Shown: positions 8,792-18,588 of the stretch, in pieces | Layout of the letters: each line of letters begins with the position of its first letter | Numbering within the stretch: position 1 is the stretch's first letter | Assembly (NCBI RefSeq): GCF_034043515.1 | Contig: NZ_CP138214.1 | Span: 2,852,001 to 2,916,000, forward strand | From: Pseudomonas sp. MUP55 | GTDB taxonomy: Bacteria > Pseudomonadota > Gammaproteobacteria > Pseudomonadales > Pseudomonadaceae | Reading direction: 5' to 3' | DNA: 64,000 bases | Program-made: the position numbers and the translations under genes | Notes under the pieces: generated by a model | What the model saw: only the letters and a program-made list of their open reading frames with translations | Databases searched by the model: none | Told to the model about the DNA's origin: nothing

Positions 8792-10045
8792 TCATGCCCC
8801 GGCTCGGTGCTCCAGCAGCAGGCGCTCCACACTGGCCCCTGGCAACGGTCGACTGAACAGATAGCCCTGGATCTGATCGCAGCCGGCTTGCTTCAAGAAT
8901 TCCAGTTGCTCCGGCGTTTCCACGCCTTCGGCGACCGTCTGCAGGTTCAGGCTGTGGGCCAGTTCGATGATGGTGCGGGTGATGGCCGCGTCCTGGGGGT
9001 TGGTGGTGACTTCCCTGATAAACGCGATGTCGATTTTGAGGGTGTCGATGGGAAAACGGCGCAGGTACGCCAGGCTTGAATAGCCGGTGCCGAAGTCATC
9101 GATGGAGATTTTTACCCCCAGGGTGCGCAGGCGCTGCAGGCTGGCGATGGTGTGCTGGGTGTCTTCCATCAACGAGCCTTCGGTCAGTTCGACTTCCAGG
9201 TAACGCGCCTGAACCCCGGTGCTGGCCAGGATCTGCGCGATATCGGCAATCAGGTCGCCCTCGATCAGTTGGTGCCCCGAGACGTTGACCGACACTTGCA
9301 CCGCACCGACGGCACCGTCCTGCCACGTGGCGATCTGCTGACACACACGCTCGATTACCCAGCGCCCAACGCTCACGATCAACCCCAGGCTTTCGAGCAG
9401 CGGCACGAACACCGCCGGGGAGATCGCGCCATGGCCTGGGCGATCCCAGCGCAGCAGGGCTTCCAACGCCGCGATCTGGCCGCCGGCCAGCTCGAGCTTG
9501 GGTTGATAGTGCAAAGTGAAATCCCCGTGTTCCACCGCCAGGCGCAGGTCCTTTTCCATGTCCTGGCGTGCCAGGTCAGGCAGGCTCGTGCCGGCGGTTT
9601 CATCGGTTTGGCGCTGCAGTTGCTGTTCGAGCAACAGGCTATGCGTTTTGAACTGGTCACCACGGGCCTTGAGCCGCAGCAGGTTGCGCACCCGCAGCCA
9701 CAGCTCGACGCGCTCCACCGGCTTGCTCAGAAACTCCTCGGCACCCGATTGCAGCCCACTGACGCGGGCGCTGGGCTCGTTGAGGGCCGACAGCATGATG
9801 ATCGGAATGCTGGCGGTGGACTCGTCAGCCTTCAAGTGGCTGGCCACTTCATAACCGTCCATGCCCGGCATCATGATGTCCAGCAGGATCAGGTCCGGTG
9901 GTTGTTGGGCCACCAGGCGCAGGGCTTCTTCACCACTGTCGGCGCTCAATATGCGGTAGCCCTCGGGCTGCAGCAGGGTTTCGAGCAGCTTGCGAACCAG
10001 GGGTTCGTCGTCAACGATCAACAGCGTGGCGGGTGGGCTGGCCAT
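8792..10045 (-). CDS. Response regulator with EAL phosphodiesterase domain
   Basis: 417 residues. A receiver domain occupies about 1-120 (phospho-acceptor Asp in [13 protein letters not shown]). A linker and an EAL domain follow. The EAL motif reads EALLR, and the metal and catalytic motifs [10 protein letters not shown] and AEGVE are intact, so hydrolysis of cyclic di-GMP is expected. It is the third gene of an operon with a PAS histidine kinase and a single receiver; the gap to the receiver gene is 9 bp. Phosphorylation by the kinase probably controls phosphodiesterase output. Confidence 0.92.
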   Translation of the reverse strand: MASPPATLLIVDDEPLVRKLLETLLQPEGYRILSADSGEEALRLVAQQPPDLILLDIMMPGMDGYEVASHLKADESTASIPIIMLSALNEPSARVSGLQSGAEEFLSKPVERVELWLRVRNLLRLKARGDQFKTHSLLLEQQLQRQTDETAGTSLPDLARQDMEKDLRLAVEHGDFTLHYQPKLELAGGQIAALEALLRWDRPGHGAISPAVFVPLLESLGLIVSVGRWVIERVCQQIATWQDGAVGAVQVSVNVSGHQLIEGDLIADIAQILASTGVQARYLEVELTEGSLMEDTQHTIASLQRLRTLGVKISIDDFGTGYSSLAYLRRFPIDTLKIDIAFIREVTTNPQDAAITRTIIELAHSLNLQTVAEGVETPEQLEFLKQAGCDQIQGYLFSRPLPGASVERLLLEHRAGA

Positions 10046-10054
10046 GGAGAGGAC

Positions 10055-10438
10055 TCATGTGAGGGGGCTGATGGTCTGTTGCAGCAAGTTGTCGATCACC
10101 TGATACAGCTCTTTGTAGCGCAGCGGCTTGATGATGTACGCATCGCAGCCGGCCAGCCGGGTCTTTTCCCGGTCCTCTTTCATCGCCATCGCGGTCAGGG
10201 CGATCACCGGGATATGGGCCGTGACGGGGTCTTGCTTGAGCAGGGCGGTGGCGGCCAGGCCGTCCATGCCCGGCAGCTGGATGTCCATCAGCAACAGCGC
10301 CGGCTGTTTTTCCCGGGCCAGGGTCAGGCCGGTTTCGGCATCCGTGGCGCACAGCACCGTATGCCCGGCGTGGACCAACAGCAGGCGGGCCAGGCGCATG
10401 TTCGCCTCGTTGTCTTCGACGATCAGGATCTCGGCCAT
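10055..10438 (-). CDS. Single-domain response regulator (CheY-like)
   Basis: 127 residues, only a receiver domain: acidic pocket IVEDNE near the start, phospho-acceptor in LLLMDIQLPGMDG, and the conserved Lys in IIKPL. The start at 10438 lies inside the end of the kinase gene (16-bp overlap) and gives the normal length; the frame extends upstream without need. With no output domain it probably relays phosphate between the kinase and other partners, as in DivK-type phosphorelays. Confidence 0.9.
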   Translation of the reverse strand: MAEILIVEDNEANMRLARLLLVHAGHTVLCATDAETGLTLAREKQPALLLMDIQLPGMDGLAATALLKQDPVTAHIPVIALTAMAMKEDREKTRLAGCDAYIIKPLRYKELYQVIDNLLQQTISPLT

Positions 10439-11763
10439 GATGCCTCCGCGGCACGATGCAATGGCAGCCACACCACAAAGCGAGCGCCCAGGCCCACGCG
10501 ACTGGCCACGGCGACGCTGCCGCCGTGCAGGTCGGTCAGTTGCTTGACCAGCGCCAACCCAAGGCCGGTGCCTTCAAACTTGCGCGCCAGGCTGCTGTCG
10601 ATCTGGCTGAAGGCCTTGAACAGCTTGTCCATGTCGTCTTCGGCGATACCGATGCCGGTGTCGCTCACGCTCAGTTCCAGAAAGCACTGGAACGCGCTGG
10701 GTGGCAGGGCGAACCCGTGTGTCGGCCAATCCTCAGGCACCTGGCCGACCTCGGCGCGGCTGACTTCACGCACTGCGAGGGTCACGCGGGCACCGTGTTC
10801 ACTGAACTTCACCGCATTGGCCAGCAGGTTGTAGATGATTTGCTTGGTCTTGCGCAGGTCCAGAGCAAGCACGCCAAAATCCGTCGCGCAGTCGAGTTTG
10901 AGCTCAATGCGCTGCAGCGCGGCCTTTTCCCGCACGATCAGCAAGCTGTTGGCCAGCAGCCCGTCGAGTTCTACGGGCTCCAGCTCCAGGTCCATCATCC
11001 CGGCCTCGACCTTGGACAGGTCGAGAATGTCGTTGATCAGCGACAGCAGATGCTGGCCGCTGGTGAAAATATCGCCGATGTATTCGCGCTGCACCTCACT
11101 CATCTCACCCACCAGCCCATCCTTGAGCGCCTCGGAAAAGCCGATCACCGCGTTCAGCGGCGTACGCAGTTCGTGGGACATGGTGGCGAGGAACTCCGTC
11201 TTCATGCGGCTGGCGTGTTCCAGCTCCAGGTTCTTTTCTTCCAGCGCGCGCTCAAAGCCCTTGCGCTCGGCTTCTTCCTGCTTGCGCGCGGTGTTGTCGG
11301 TACCGATCAGCAGGTAGCCAATGATGGTGTCATGGCGATTGCGCAACGCGGTCACAGACACCATCGCGGACAAGCGACTGCCGTCCTTGCGGATATAGGT
11401 TAGTTCGTAAATGTCTTCGATGCCTCGGGACGCCTTGAACACCAGGGCTTCGAAGCCCGGCGTGATCGGCGTATCGAATTCCAGGCTCAGGGCGGCGGCG
11501 CGGGTGATCAGTTCGCCGGGGTCGGAGATGTCGGCGGGGGTAATGAGATTGAGCACATCGGCGGCGGCATAACCGAGCATCCGTTCGGCGCCGACGTTGA
11601 AGATCTGGATCACGCCTTTTTCGTCCGTGGCGATACTGGAGAAATACGCGCTGTTGAAGATCGCATCCTGCAGCGCGCCGGTCTTGAGCAGGGTTTTCTG
11701 GCGTTTGAACTCGACGATCTTTTCGGCGCGTGACTGGGGCGGGTCGGGTAGGGATGTGTCCAT
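10423..11763 (-). CDS. PAS-domain sensor histidine kinase
   Basis: About 446 residues from the ATG at 11763; an ATG 33 bp upstream is also possible. No membrane segment is seen, so it is cytosolic. A PAS domain (about 45-160, with TDEKGVIQIFNVGAERMLGY) and a short coiled coil precede the HisKA dimerisation domain, where the H-box reads ATMSHELRTPLNAVIGF. A HATPase domain follows with an N-box (IIYNLLANAVKF) and G-boxes (DTGIGI, GTGLGLAL). It overlaps the single receiver gene and should phosphorylate it and the receiver-EAL protein. Confidence 0.92.
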   Translation of the reverse strand: MDTSLPDPPQSRAEKIVEFKRQKTLLKTGALQDAIFNSAYFSSIATDEKGVIQIFNVGAERMLGYAAADVLNLITPADISDPGELITRAAALSLEFDTPITPGFEALVFKASRGIEDIYELTYIRKDGSRLSAMVSVTALRNRHDTIIGYLLIGTDNTARKQEEAERKGFERALEEKNLELEHASRMKTEFLATMSHELRTPLNAVIGFSEALKDGLVGEMSEVQREYIGDIFTSGQHLLSLINDILDLSKVEAGMMDLELEPVELDGLLANSLLIVREKAALQRIELKLDCATDFGVLALDLRKTKQIIYNLLANAVKFSEHGARVTLAVREVSRAEVGQVPEDWPTHGFALPPSAFQCFLELSVSDTGIGIAEDDMDKLFKAFSQIDSSLARKFEGTGLGLALVKQLTDLHGGSVAVASRVGLGARFVVWLPLHRAAEASWPRS

Positions 11764-11962
11764 TGCCAGGCATTCCGGGAACTTCAGGCCCGCCATCGCG
11801 TAACACGCTGGCGCAGAACATGCTCACAAAAGATCGCGCAAGCGCGAAAAGGAGGAGATGAGTTCTGTAGACAATAGCAGAATTATGGCGTTTTGATGGC
11901 CGATGACATCCATTTGACGCTAGAAAGCCGGCGCTGCAAGGTTTTGCTGTTTTTGCCGTGGG

Positions 11963-11974
11963 TGAAACGTTTCA
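11963..11974. promoter_or_regulatory. Operator-like palindrome 1 (tgaaacgtttca)
   Basis: A perfect 12-bp palindrome with central CG. LacI/PurR-family repressors bind such sites, and E. coli RbsR uses a similar GAAACGTTTC core. It lies about 100 bp before the ATP-binding gene; the LacI-family gene of the operon is the natural candidate to bind. Confidence 0.65.
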
Positions 11975-11993
11975 TCAAGCCGATAAATGGCGA

Positions 11994-12007
11994 CGCAAGC
12001 GCTTGCG
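11994..12007. promoter_or_regulatory. Operator-like palindrome 2 (cgcaagcgcttgcg)
   Basis: A perfect 14-bp palindrome with central CG. Its centre is 32 bp from that of the first palindrome, about three helical turns, so two repressor dimers could sit on the same DNA face. Confidence 0.65.
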
Positions 12008-12076
12008 TAAGCAAATGTATCTGAACTAGAGTCGGCAGCACTCGACAACAAAAACAATAAATCCAGGAGCTCATCC

Positions 12077-13609
12077 ATGAGCCTTGAACCCTTGCTTGAG
12101 ATGCAGGGCATCAGCAAAACCTTCAACGGTTTGCGCGTGCTCAAAAGTGTCGGCCTGAAGGTCTACCCCGGCGAAATCCACGCCTTGATGGGGGAGAACG
12201 GCGCCGGCAAGTCCACGCTGATGAAAATCCTCTCCGGCGCCTACCAGGCCGACCCCGGCGGCGAAATCCGCATCGACGGCCAACCCGTCGCCAGCTTTAC
12301 CCCCGCCATCGCCAAAGCCCTCGGCATCGCCGTGATCTATCAGGAGTTGAGCCTGTGCCCGAACCTGAGCGTGGCCGAGAACATCTACCTGGGCCGCGAA
12401 CTGCGCCGTGGCTGGACCATCGACCGCAAAGGCATGCAAGCCGGTTGCCTGCAAGTGCTGCAACGCCTCGGCGCTGAATTCACTGCGGCCACCCCGGTGA
12501 GCAGCCTGTCGATCGCCGAACGCCAGTTGGTGGAAATCGCCCGTGCCCTGCATGCCCACGCCCGAATCCTGGTGATGGACGAGCCGACCACGCCACTGTC
12601 GTCGCGCGAGACCGACCGCCTGTTTGCGTTGATCAAGCAACTGCGCAGCCAAGGCCTGGCAATCATCTACATCAGCCACCGCATGGCCGAGATCTATGAG
12701 TTGTCGGACCGGGTGTCGGTGCTGCGCGACGGCCAGTACATCGGCGAGTTGACCCGCGATGCGCTGTCGGCCGACGTGCTGGTGAAAATGATGGTGGGCC
12801 GCGACCTGTCCGGCTTCTACAAGAAAGAACACGCCGCCTATAACCCCGGCAACGTGGTGATGCGCGTGCGCGACATGGCCGACGGCAAGCGCGTGCGCAA
12901 TTGCAGTTTCGACCTGCATGCCGGCGAAGTGCTGGGCATTGCCGGGCTGGTCGGGGCAGGGCGCACGGAGCTGGCGCGCTTGATCTTCGCCGCCGACCCG
13001 CGCACCAGCGGCACCCTGGAAGTGGTCGGCAAAACCGTCACCCAACTGCGCACCCCGGCCGATGCGATCCGCGCCGGCGTGGTGTACCTCACCGAGGACC
13101 GCAAGGCCCAGGGCCTGTTCCTGGACATGAGCGTGGCCGACAACATCAACGTATGCGCCTGCGTGCCGGACGCCCGCGCCGGTGGGGTGCTGGACCGCGC
13201 ACATGCCGCGCAGCGCGCCAACGATGCGATCAAGTCGCTGTCGATTCGCGTGGCGTCCGGCAAGGTCAATGTGGGCGCGCTGTCCGGCGGCAACCAGCAG
13301 AAGGTCTTGCTGGCGCGGCTGTTGGAGGTCAAGCCGCATGTGCTGATTCTGGATGAGCCCACCCGTGGCGTGGACATCGGCTCCAAATCCGAGATCTACC
13401 GCATCATCAATCAACTGGCCCAGGCGGGTGTCGGCATCGTGGTGATTTCCAGCGAACTGCCGGAAATCATCGGCACGTGCGACCGCGTGCTGATCATGCG
13501 CGAAGGCCAGTTGGTGGCTGAAGTCGGCGGGGCCTCCGGTCACGTCATCTCCCAGGAACGTATTATCGACCTCGCCACCGGTGGCGATCAGGTGGTGGCC
13601 AATGGCTGA
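12077..13609 (+). CDS. Sugar ABC transporter ATP-binding protein (RbsA/XylG-like)
   Basis: 510 residues with two tandem ABC domains. The first has Walker [10 protein letters not shown], a degenerate signature ([14 protein letters not shown]) and Walker [12 protein letters not shown]. The second has the altered P-loop [10 protein letters not shown] typical of RbsA-type proteins, signature [15 protein letters not shown] and Walker [12 protein letters not shown]. It powers import of a monosaccharide. The permease gene overlaps by 8 bp. The kinase at the end of the operon points to a pentose, pentulose or pentitol. Substrate is inferred. Confidence 0.92.
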   Translation: MSLEPLLEMQGISKTFNGLRVLKSVGLKVYPGEIHALMGENGAGKSTLMKILSGAYQADPGGEIRIDGQPVASFTPAIAKALGIAVIYQELSLCPNLSVAENIYLGRELRRGWTIDRKGMQAGCLQVLQRLGAEFTAATPVSSLSIAERQLVEIARALHAHARILVMDEPTTPLSSRETDRLFALIKQLRSQGLAIIYISHRMAEIYELSDRVSVLRDGQYIGELTRDALSADVLVKMMVGRDLSGFYKKEHAAYNPGNVVMRVRDMADGKRVRNCSFDLHAGEVLGIAGLVGAGRTELARLIFAADPRTSGTLEVVGKTVTQLRTPADAIRAGVVYLTEDRKAQGLFLDMSVADNINVCACVPDARAGGVLDRAHAAQRANDAIKSLSIRVASGKVNVGALSGGNQQKVLLARLLEVKPHVLILDEPTRGVDIGSKSEIYRIINQLAQAGVGIVVISSELPEIIGTCDRVLIMREGQLVAEVGGASGHVISQERIIDLATGGDQVVANG

Positions 13610-14585
13610 ATTGAATATCGCAACAACAACGACGGGCAAGGCTGAGCGCGTACGCGAGTTGATGCGCACGGTGGGCATGTTGCCGGTGCTGGTGCTGCTG
13701 TTGGTGGGGTTTGCCCTGGCCAGCGAGAACTTCATGACCATGCAGAACCTGTCGATCATCACCCAGCAGGCCTCGGTGAACGTGGTACTGGCGGCCGGCA
13801 TGACCTTCGTGATTCTCACGGCGGGCATCGACCTGTCGGTGGGGGCGATCCTGGCCGCGTCGGCGGTGGTGGCGTTGCAGGCCTCGATGTCGCCGCAGTT
13901 CGGCATGTTCGGTATTGCCGCTGGGATCGGTTTCGGCCTGTTGCTGGGGCTGGTCAACGGTGGGCTGATCGCCTTCATGCGCCTGCCGCCGTTTATCGTC
14001 ACCCTCGGCGCACTCACCGCCATGCGCGGCCTGGCGCGGTTGCTGGCCGATGACAAGACGGTGTTCAACCCCGATTTGCCGTTTGCCTTTATCGGCAACG
14101 ACTCAGTCCTCGGCGTGCCGTGGCTGGTGATCATCGCCGTGGCGGTGGTGGTGATGTCGTGGTTTATCTTGCGGCGCACGGTGATGGGCGTGCAGATCTA
14201 CTCGGTGGGCGGCAACCCGGAAGCGGCGCGGCTGTCGGGGATCAAGGTGTGGAAGGTGCTGCTGTTCGTCTATGCCATGTCCGGTGCGCTGGCTGGCCTC
14301 GGCGCGGTGATGAGCGCCTCGCGCCTGTTCGCCGCCAACGGCCTGCAACTGGGGCAGTCCTATGAACTGGACGCGATTGCCGCGGTGATCCTGGGCGGCA
14401 CCAGCTTTACCGGCGGCGTCGGCACCATCGGCGGCACGCTGATCGGCGCCCTGATCATCGCGGTGCTCACCAATGGCCTGGTGCTGCTGGGGGTATCGGA
14501 TATCTGGCAGTACATCATCAAGGGCATCGTGATCATCGGCGCGGTGGCGCTGGATCGCTATCGCCAGTCCGGCGCCCGTACCTGA
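13602..14585 (+). CDS. Sugar ABC transporter permease (RbsC-like)
   Basis: 327 residues from the ATG at 13602, which overlaps the stop of the ATP-binding gene; an earlier start would only add seven unlikely residues. Eight to ten hydrophobic segments are visible. Conserved RbsC/XylH blocks are [45 protein letters not shown] and [17 protein letters not shown]. It forms the membrane channel, probably as a homodimer, together with the ATP-binding protein. Confidence 0.92.
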   Translation: MAELNIATTTTGKAERVRELMRTVGMLPVLVLLLVGFALASENFMTMQNLSIITQQASVNVVLAAGMTFVILTAGIDLSVGAILAASAVVALQASMSPQFGMFGIAAGIGFGLLLGLVNGGLIAFMRLPPFIVTLGALTAMRGLARLLADDKTVFNPDLPFAFIGNDSVLGVPWLVIIAVAVVVMSWFILRRTVMGVQIYSVGGNPEAARLSGIKVWKVLLFVYAMSGALAGLGAVMSASRLFAANGLQLGQSYELDAIAAVILGGTSFTGGVGTIGGTLIGALIIAVLTNGLVLLGVSDIWQYIIKGIVIIGAVALDRYRQSGART

Positions 14586-14619
14586 GTTCACTCCTACAAC
14601 AATCACAAGAGAGACCCCC

Positions 14620-15552
14620 ATGAACATCAAACGCATCTTTCCCGTCATTGCCTTGGCTGCCCTGATGTCCCAAGCCGTGCAAGCCCGCGAACTCAAGGCC
14701 CTGGGCATCAGCATGGGCTCGTTGGGCAACCCGTATTTCGTGACCCTGGCCGACGGCGCCACGGCGCGGGCCAAGGAACTCAACCCCAACGTCAAGGTGA
14801 CGTCGGTGTCGGCGGACTATGACCTGAGCAAGCAGTTCTCGCAGATCGACAACTTCATCTCGTCCAGGGTCGACCTGATCCTGATCAACGCCGTCGACCC
14901 GTCCGCCATGGCCTCGGCGATCAAGAAAGCGCGGGACGCCGGGATTGTGGTGGTGGCGGTGGATGTGGATGCCAAGGGCGTCAACGCCACGGTGCAGACC
15001 GACAACGTCGAAGCCGGCAAACTGGCCTGCCAGTACCTGGTGGACAAGCTCTCGGGCAAGGGCAACGTGATCATCCAGAACGGCCCGCAAGTCACCGCCG
15101 TGACGGATCGAGTCAAAGGCTGCAAGGCCGCCCTGGCCGGCGCGCCCGACATCAAGGTGCTGTCCGACGATCAGGACGGCAAAGGCTCGCGTGAAGGCGG
15201 CTTGAACGTGATGCAGGGTTACCTCACGCGCTTTGCGAAGATCGACGGCCTGTTCGCGATCAACGACCCGCAAGCCATTGGCAGCGATCTGGCGGCCAAG
15301 CAGCTCAAGCGCAGCGGCATCATTATCACCTCGGTGGACGGCGCGCCGGATATCGAGAACGCGCTCAAGACCGACACCCAGATCCAGGCCTCCGCCAGCC
15401 AGGACCCGTGGGCCATGGCCCAGACCGCCGTGGATGTAGGCAACGACCTGCTCAACGACAAAGCCCCGGCTGAAGCGGTGACCTTGCTCACGCCCAAGCT
15501 GATCACCCGTGACAACGTGGGCACCTACAGCGGCTGGTCGAGCAAACATTGA
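14620..15552 (+). CDS. Periplasmic sugar-binding protein (Peripla_BP_4)
   Basis: 310 residues with a signal peptide (MNIKRIFPVIALAALMSQAVQA, here broken for citation at about residue 22) that should be cleaved near Ala22. The mature protein has the ribose-binding fold: GISMGSLGNPYFVTL, DLILINAVDP, VVVAVDVDAKG and AINDPQAIG are typical ligand or hinge regions. It delivers substrate to the permease. The 34-bp gap and ribosome site agaga after the permease place it in the same operon. The sugar cannot be named from sequence. Confidence 0.92.
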   Translation: MNIKRIFPVIALAALMSQAVQARELKALGISMGSLGNPYFVTLADGATARAKELNPNVKVTSVSADYDLSKQFSQIDNFISSRVDLILINAVDPSAMASAIKKARDAGIVVVAVDVDAKGVNATVQTDNVEAGKLACQYLVDKLSGKGNVIIQNGPQVTAVTDRVKGCKAALAGAPDIKVLSDDQDGKGSREGGLNVMQGYLTRFAKIDGLFAINDPQAIGSDLAAKQLKRSGIIITSVDGAPDIENALKTDTQIQASASQDPWAMAQTAVDVGNDLLNDKAPAEAVTLLTPKLITRDNVGTYSGWSSKH

Positions 15553-15577
15553 GTCGTTGACCCAAGGGGATAGCGCC

Positions 15578-16570
15578 ATGGTCACCATGGATGACGTGGC
15601 ACGCAGCGCCGGGGTATCGACGTCGACGGTGTCCCATGTGTTGAACGGGACGCGCAAGGTCAGCCCGGCGACGGTGCAGGCGGTGCAGCGGGCGATTCAG
15701 GCGTTGGGCTATACGCCCAACACCCTGGCCCGCTCGCTGGCACGGTCGAGTACCAGCACCATCGGCGTGGCGATCTCGGCGCTGTCCAACCATTACTTCA
15801 GCGAGACGGTGCACGCGATTGAAACCGAGTGCGCCCGGCACGGCTACATGATGCTGTTCGTCGACACCCACGACGACCCGGAGCAAGAGTTGCGGGTCGT
15901 TACTGCGCTGCATCACCGGCGGGTCGACGGGATTGTACTGGCGCCGTCGAACGGCTCGCGGGCCCTGGAGTACCTGCGCACCAACGAGATTCCGGCCGTG
16001 CTGGTGGATCGCATGATGAGCGAGCAGTTCGACCAGGTCGGGGTGGAGAACAGCCAGGCCACCCAGGCGTTGATCGCACACCTGATTGCCCACGGGCACC
16101 GCCGCATCGGCTTTATCGCCGGGCGCAGCGGTTTCAGTACCACCGATGAGCGGGTGGCGGGATACCACGCCGCGCTGCAGGCGGCGGGGCTGGCGTTCGA
16201 TCCGCAGTTGCTGGTCAACGGCGGCTCCAACACCGAACCGGCACGCCAGGCCACCCAGCAGTTGCTGAACCTGGCCGAGCCGCCCACGGCCATCATGGCC
16301 GGCAATAACCTGATGACCCTCGGTGCCATGCACGCCCTGCGAGACGCCCACCTCGACGTGCCGGGGCACATGGCCCTGGTGGGCTTCGATGATTTCGACT
16401 GGGCGGATTTTTTCGTGCCGCGCCTGACGTTGATCGCCCAGCCGGTCCAGCAACTGGGCGCCCGTGCTGTCGAGCTGTTGTTGCAACGCATGGCAACTCC
16501 CACTGCACCCAAACACAGCGTACGCCTGGCGCCACGCCTGCACGTGCGTCATTCCTGTGGCTGTGACTGA
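15578..16570 (+). CDS. LacI-family transcriptional regulator
   Basis: 330 residues from ATG 15578; the frame is open upstream, but this start puts the HTH first. The N-terminal motif TMDDVARSAGVSTSTVSHVL is a textbook LacI HTH, followed by the hinge helix NTLARSLAR and a periplasmic-binding-type effector domain. It probably represses the operon in the absence of the sugar or its phosphate by binding the two palindromes at 11963 and 11994. It sits between the binding-protein and kinase genes on the same strand. Confidence 0.92.
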   Translation: MVTMDDVARSAGVSTSTVSHVLNGTRKVSPATVQAVQRAIQALGYTPNTLARSLARSSTSTIGVAISALSNHYFSETVHAIETECARHGYMMLFVDTHDDPEQELRVVTALHHRRVDGIVLAPSNGSRALEYLRTNEIPAVLVDRMMSEQFDQVGVENSQATQALIAHLIAHGHRRIGFIAGRSGFSTTDERVAGYHAALQAAGLAFDPQLLVNGGSNTEPARQATQQLLNLAEPPTAIMAGNNLMTLGAMHALRDAHLDVPGHMALVGFDDFDWADFFVPRLTLIAQPVQQLGARAVELLLQRMATPTAPKHSVRLAPRLHVRHSCGCD

Positions 16571-16586
16571 TTGGACCACCCCACGT

Positions 16587-18047
16587 ATGAACCGTCCTGT
16601 TTCCCTCGGTATAGACCTTGGCACCTCCGAACTCAAAGCCATCCTCATGGACCTCGACGGCACGGTGCTGGCCCACGCGGGCGTGCGCTTGAGCGTGTCG
16701 CGTCGCCATGGCGGCTGGTCCGAACAGGCGCCGCAAGACTGGTGGCAGGCGTGCCAGCAGGCGCTGGATAAGCTGAGCGAGCACGCGGCGTTTGCCCGTG
16801 TGGCCTGCATCGGCCTGTCGGGGCAGATGCATGGCGCGGTCTTGCTGGGTGCCGACAATCGCGTGCTGTACCCGGCCATCCTGTGGGACGACTCCCGTGC
16901 GGTTGCGCAGGCAGAGCAACTGGGCGCCGGCCATGCCGAGGTCACCGGCAGCTTGCCGATGGCCGGCTTGACCGCGCCGAAACTGCTCTGGCTGCAGCAG
17001 CACGAGCCCGAGGTGTTCAAGGCCATTGACTGCGTGCTGTCGCCCAAGGATTACCTGCGCTTGTGCCTGAGCGGGGAGCGCATCAGCGAGATGTCCGATG
17101 CCGCGGGCACCCTGTGGCTGGACGTGGCGCGGCGCGAGTGGTTTACCCCGATGCTGCATGCCACTGGCCTGACGCCCGCGCACATGCCCAGGCTGGTGGA
17201 GGGCGCAACCGCCAGTGCGTGTGTCACGGCGGCTGGCTTGGGCTTGTCGCCGCAGGTGGTGATTGCCGGTGGCGGCGGTGATAACCCGGTGGCGGCGGTC
17301 GGGATCGGTGCCGTCAATGCCGGTGACGGTTTCATCACCTTGGGCACCAGCGCGGCGATTGTCGCGATTACCGCCCATGCCGTCGGCAACCCGGCCAGTG
17401 CGGTGCACAGCTTCTGCCATGCGCTCCCCGATCGCTGGTACACCATGGGCGCCATGCTGGCCGGTGCCAGTTGCCTGCGCTGGGTGACGCACCTGACCGG
17501 AATGCCGGATGAGCAAACCCTGCTGGACCAAGTACAGGCGCAATGGCCCATCGAGCAAGCGGTGCCGCTGTCGGCGCCGTTGTTTCTGCCGTACCTGGCG
17601 GGTGAGCGCACGCCCCATAACGACCCGATGCTGCGTGGCGGCTTCATGGGGCTTGGCCATGACTGCACACCGGCGATGCTCGGCTATGCGGTGATGGAGG
17701 GCGTGGGGTTTGGCCTGCTCGACGCCTGGCGCGCGGTGCAGTCGACCGGGGCTGAGGTCAGCGCCTTCGCGTTGGTGGGGGGCGGGGCGCGCAGCGAGTA
17801 TTGGGCGCAGTTGCTGGCCAATATTCTGCAGCGCGAGATTTTTACCTTGCAGGGCAGCGAACTGAGCGCATGCATCGGTGCGGCAAAGTTGGGCTTCATG
17901 TCCATCGGGGAGGGCGCGGATTTGCTGGCGGCGGGGATGCCGGTGAAGGCGCGGTATGTGCCTGATGAGCAAGTGCAGCCGGTGTTGGCGGCGCGGTATC
18001 GAAAATTCCAGGGGCTGCTTGCAGCGGCGAAAGCCCTCCAGGATTAA
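16587..18047 (+). CDS. xylB: Xylulokinase-like FGGY sugar kinase
   Basis: 486 residues from ATG 16587; a longer open frame reaches into the regulator and is not needed. N-terminal phosphate motif LGIDLGTSELKAIL, then GLSGQMHGAVLL and AILWDDSRA, as in XylB. The ATP-binding C-terminal half has TLGTSAAIVA and ALVGGGARSEYW. It phosphorylates D-xylulose or a related pentulose. No isomerase or dehydrogenase is next to it, so the imported compound may be a pentulose or be converted elsewhere. Family call is strong, substrate moderate. Confidence 0.85.
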   Translation: MNRPVSLGIDLGTSELKAILMDLDGTVLAHAGVRLSVSRRHGGWSEQAPQDWWQACQQALDKLSEHAAFARVACIGLSGQMHGAVLLGADNRVLYPAILWDDSRAVAQAEQLGAGHAEVTGSLPMAGLTAPKLLWLQQHEPEVFKAIDCVLSPKDYLRLCLSGERISEMSDAAGTLWLDVARREWFTPMLHATGLTPAHMPRLVEGATASACVTAAGLGLSPQVVIAGGGGDNPVAAVGIGAVNAGDGFITLGTSAAIVAITAHAVGNPASAVHSFCHALPDRWYTMGAMLAGASCLRWVTHLTGMPDEQTLLDQVQAQWPIEQAVPLSAPLFLPYLAGERTPHNDPMLRGGFMGLGHDCTPAMLGYAVMEGVGFGLLDAWRAVQSTGAEVSAFALVGGGARSEYWAQLLANILQREIFTLQGSELSACIGAAKLGFMSIGEGADLLAAGMPVKARYVPDEQVQPVLAARYRKFQGLLAAAKALQD

Positions 18048-18097
18048 ATCGACGGCTGGAGCCGATCTAATGGGGGAGGGGGCTTGCCCGATAGCAG

Positions 18098-18588
18098 CAT
18101 AGGTATCTACACAACTTTGTAGCAGCCTACGGTAACCACGATGCGAAGCGAGCGCTCTTGATCTTGATCTTAGGCGCCCCGTTAAACCACGCTGGCCGGA
18201 ATTCGATAGTGATTTGGAGGGTAAACCGGCAGGGATGCCGGTTTAGCCGCCCCGCGCCATGGATGGCGCGTGGCGGCGGCCCTCCAAATCACTGTCGGAT
18301 TACGGGCACACCGAGCGTGAGCGAGGTGCCGAGTGGTGGGGCAGGAGCCCTTTTGGTTACTTTTGGGGCTCTTTTCCAAAAGTGACCCGCCGTAAGGGCG
18401 GAACCCTAAGCCGCCGTTACCGCAGCAACGGATATGTACTCGCTCTGATCCAACATCATTGTCGGCTTTCAGGCCGCCATCGGGGGCAAGCCCCCTCCCA
18501 CATTGGAACGCTGGGCGTCAGTTACAGAGGCTTCGGCTGCTGAGCCGTCACAGGCTTAGGGCCGCGCGAAGTTGTGTAGATACCTATG
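18098..18588. mobile_element. MITE-like element, 491 bp, 20-bp inverted ends
   Basis: The ends are perfect 20-bp inverted repeats (cataggtatctacacaactt at 18098-18117 and its reverse complement at 18569-18588). They are flanked by identical 10-bp copies of ccgatagcag at 18088-18097 and 18589-18598, a target duplication in the REP loop. No transposase is encoded. The inside holds a strongly folded region (18204-18297) and a lone REP right arm (18474-18502). The element is most simply a non-autonomous transposon; which transposase moves it is unknown. Confidence 0.75.
18204..18297. other. Three-way-junction inverted-repeat structure inside the MITE
   Basis: An outer stem pairs cgatagtgatttggaggg (18204-18221) with 18280-18297, 18 positions with one wobble. 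It encloses two perfect hairpins: taaaccggca/tgccggttta (18222-18231 and 18236-18245, GGGA loop) and gcgcc/ggcgc around 18254-18269. It could fold as RNA or as a DNA cruciform. Confidence 0.7.

Larger units (their letters stand above)
11764..12076. promoter_or_regulatory. Divergent control region between kinase and sugar operon
   Basis: 313 bp with no gene. It holds the start regions of the leftward phosphorelay and the rightward sugar operon, two perfect palindromes of LacI-family type, and the ribosome site ccaggag before the ATP-binding gene at 12077. Confidence 0.6.

Noticed and set aside
9152..10834. 560-codon open frame on the plus strand
   Set aside because: Antisense to the receiver, receiver-EAL and kinase genes, which have intact catalytic motifs.
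12071..14179. 702-codon open frame on the minus strand
   Set aside because: Antisense to the sugar ABC transporter genes, with no ribosome site and low-complexity His/Gln/Ala content.
16293..17972. 559-codon open frame on the minus strand
   Set aside because: Antisense to the LacI and xylulokinase-like genes; His/Arg/Gln-rich mirror composition.
18259..18543. 94-codon frame inside the MITE
   Set aside because: It follows repeat sequence, including a REP arm, and resembles spurious predictions in Pseudomonas repeats.
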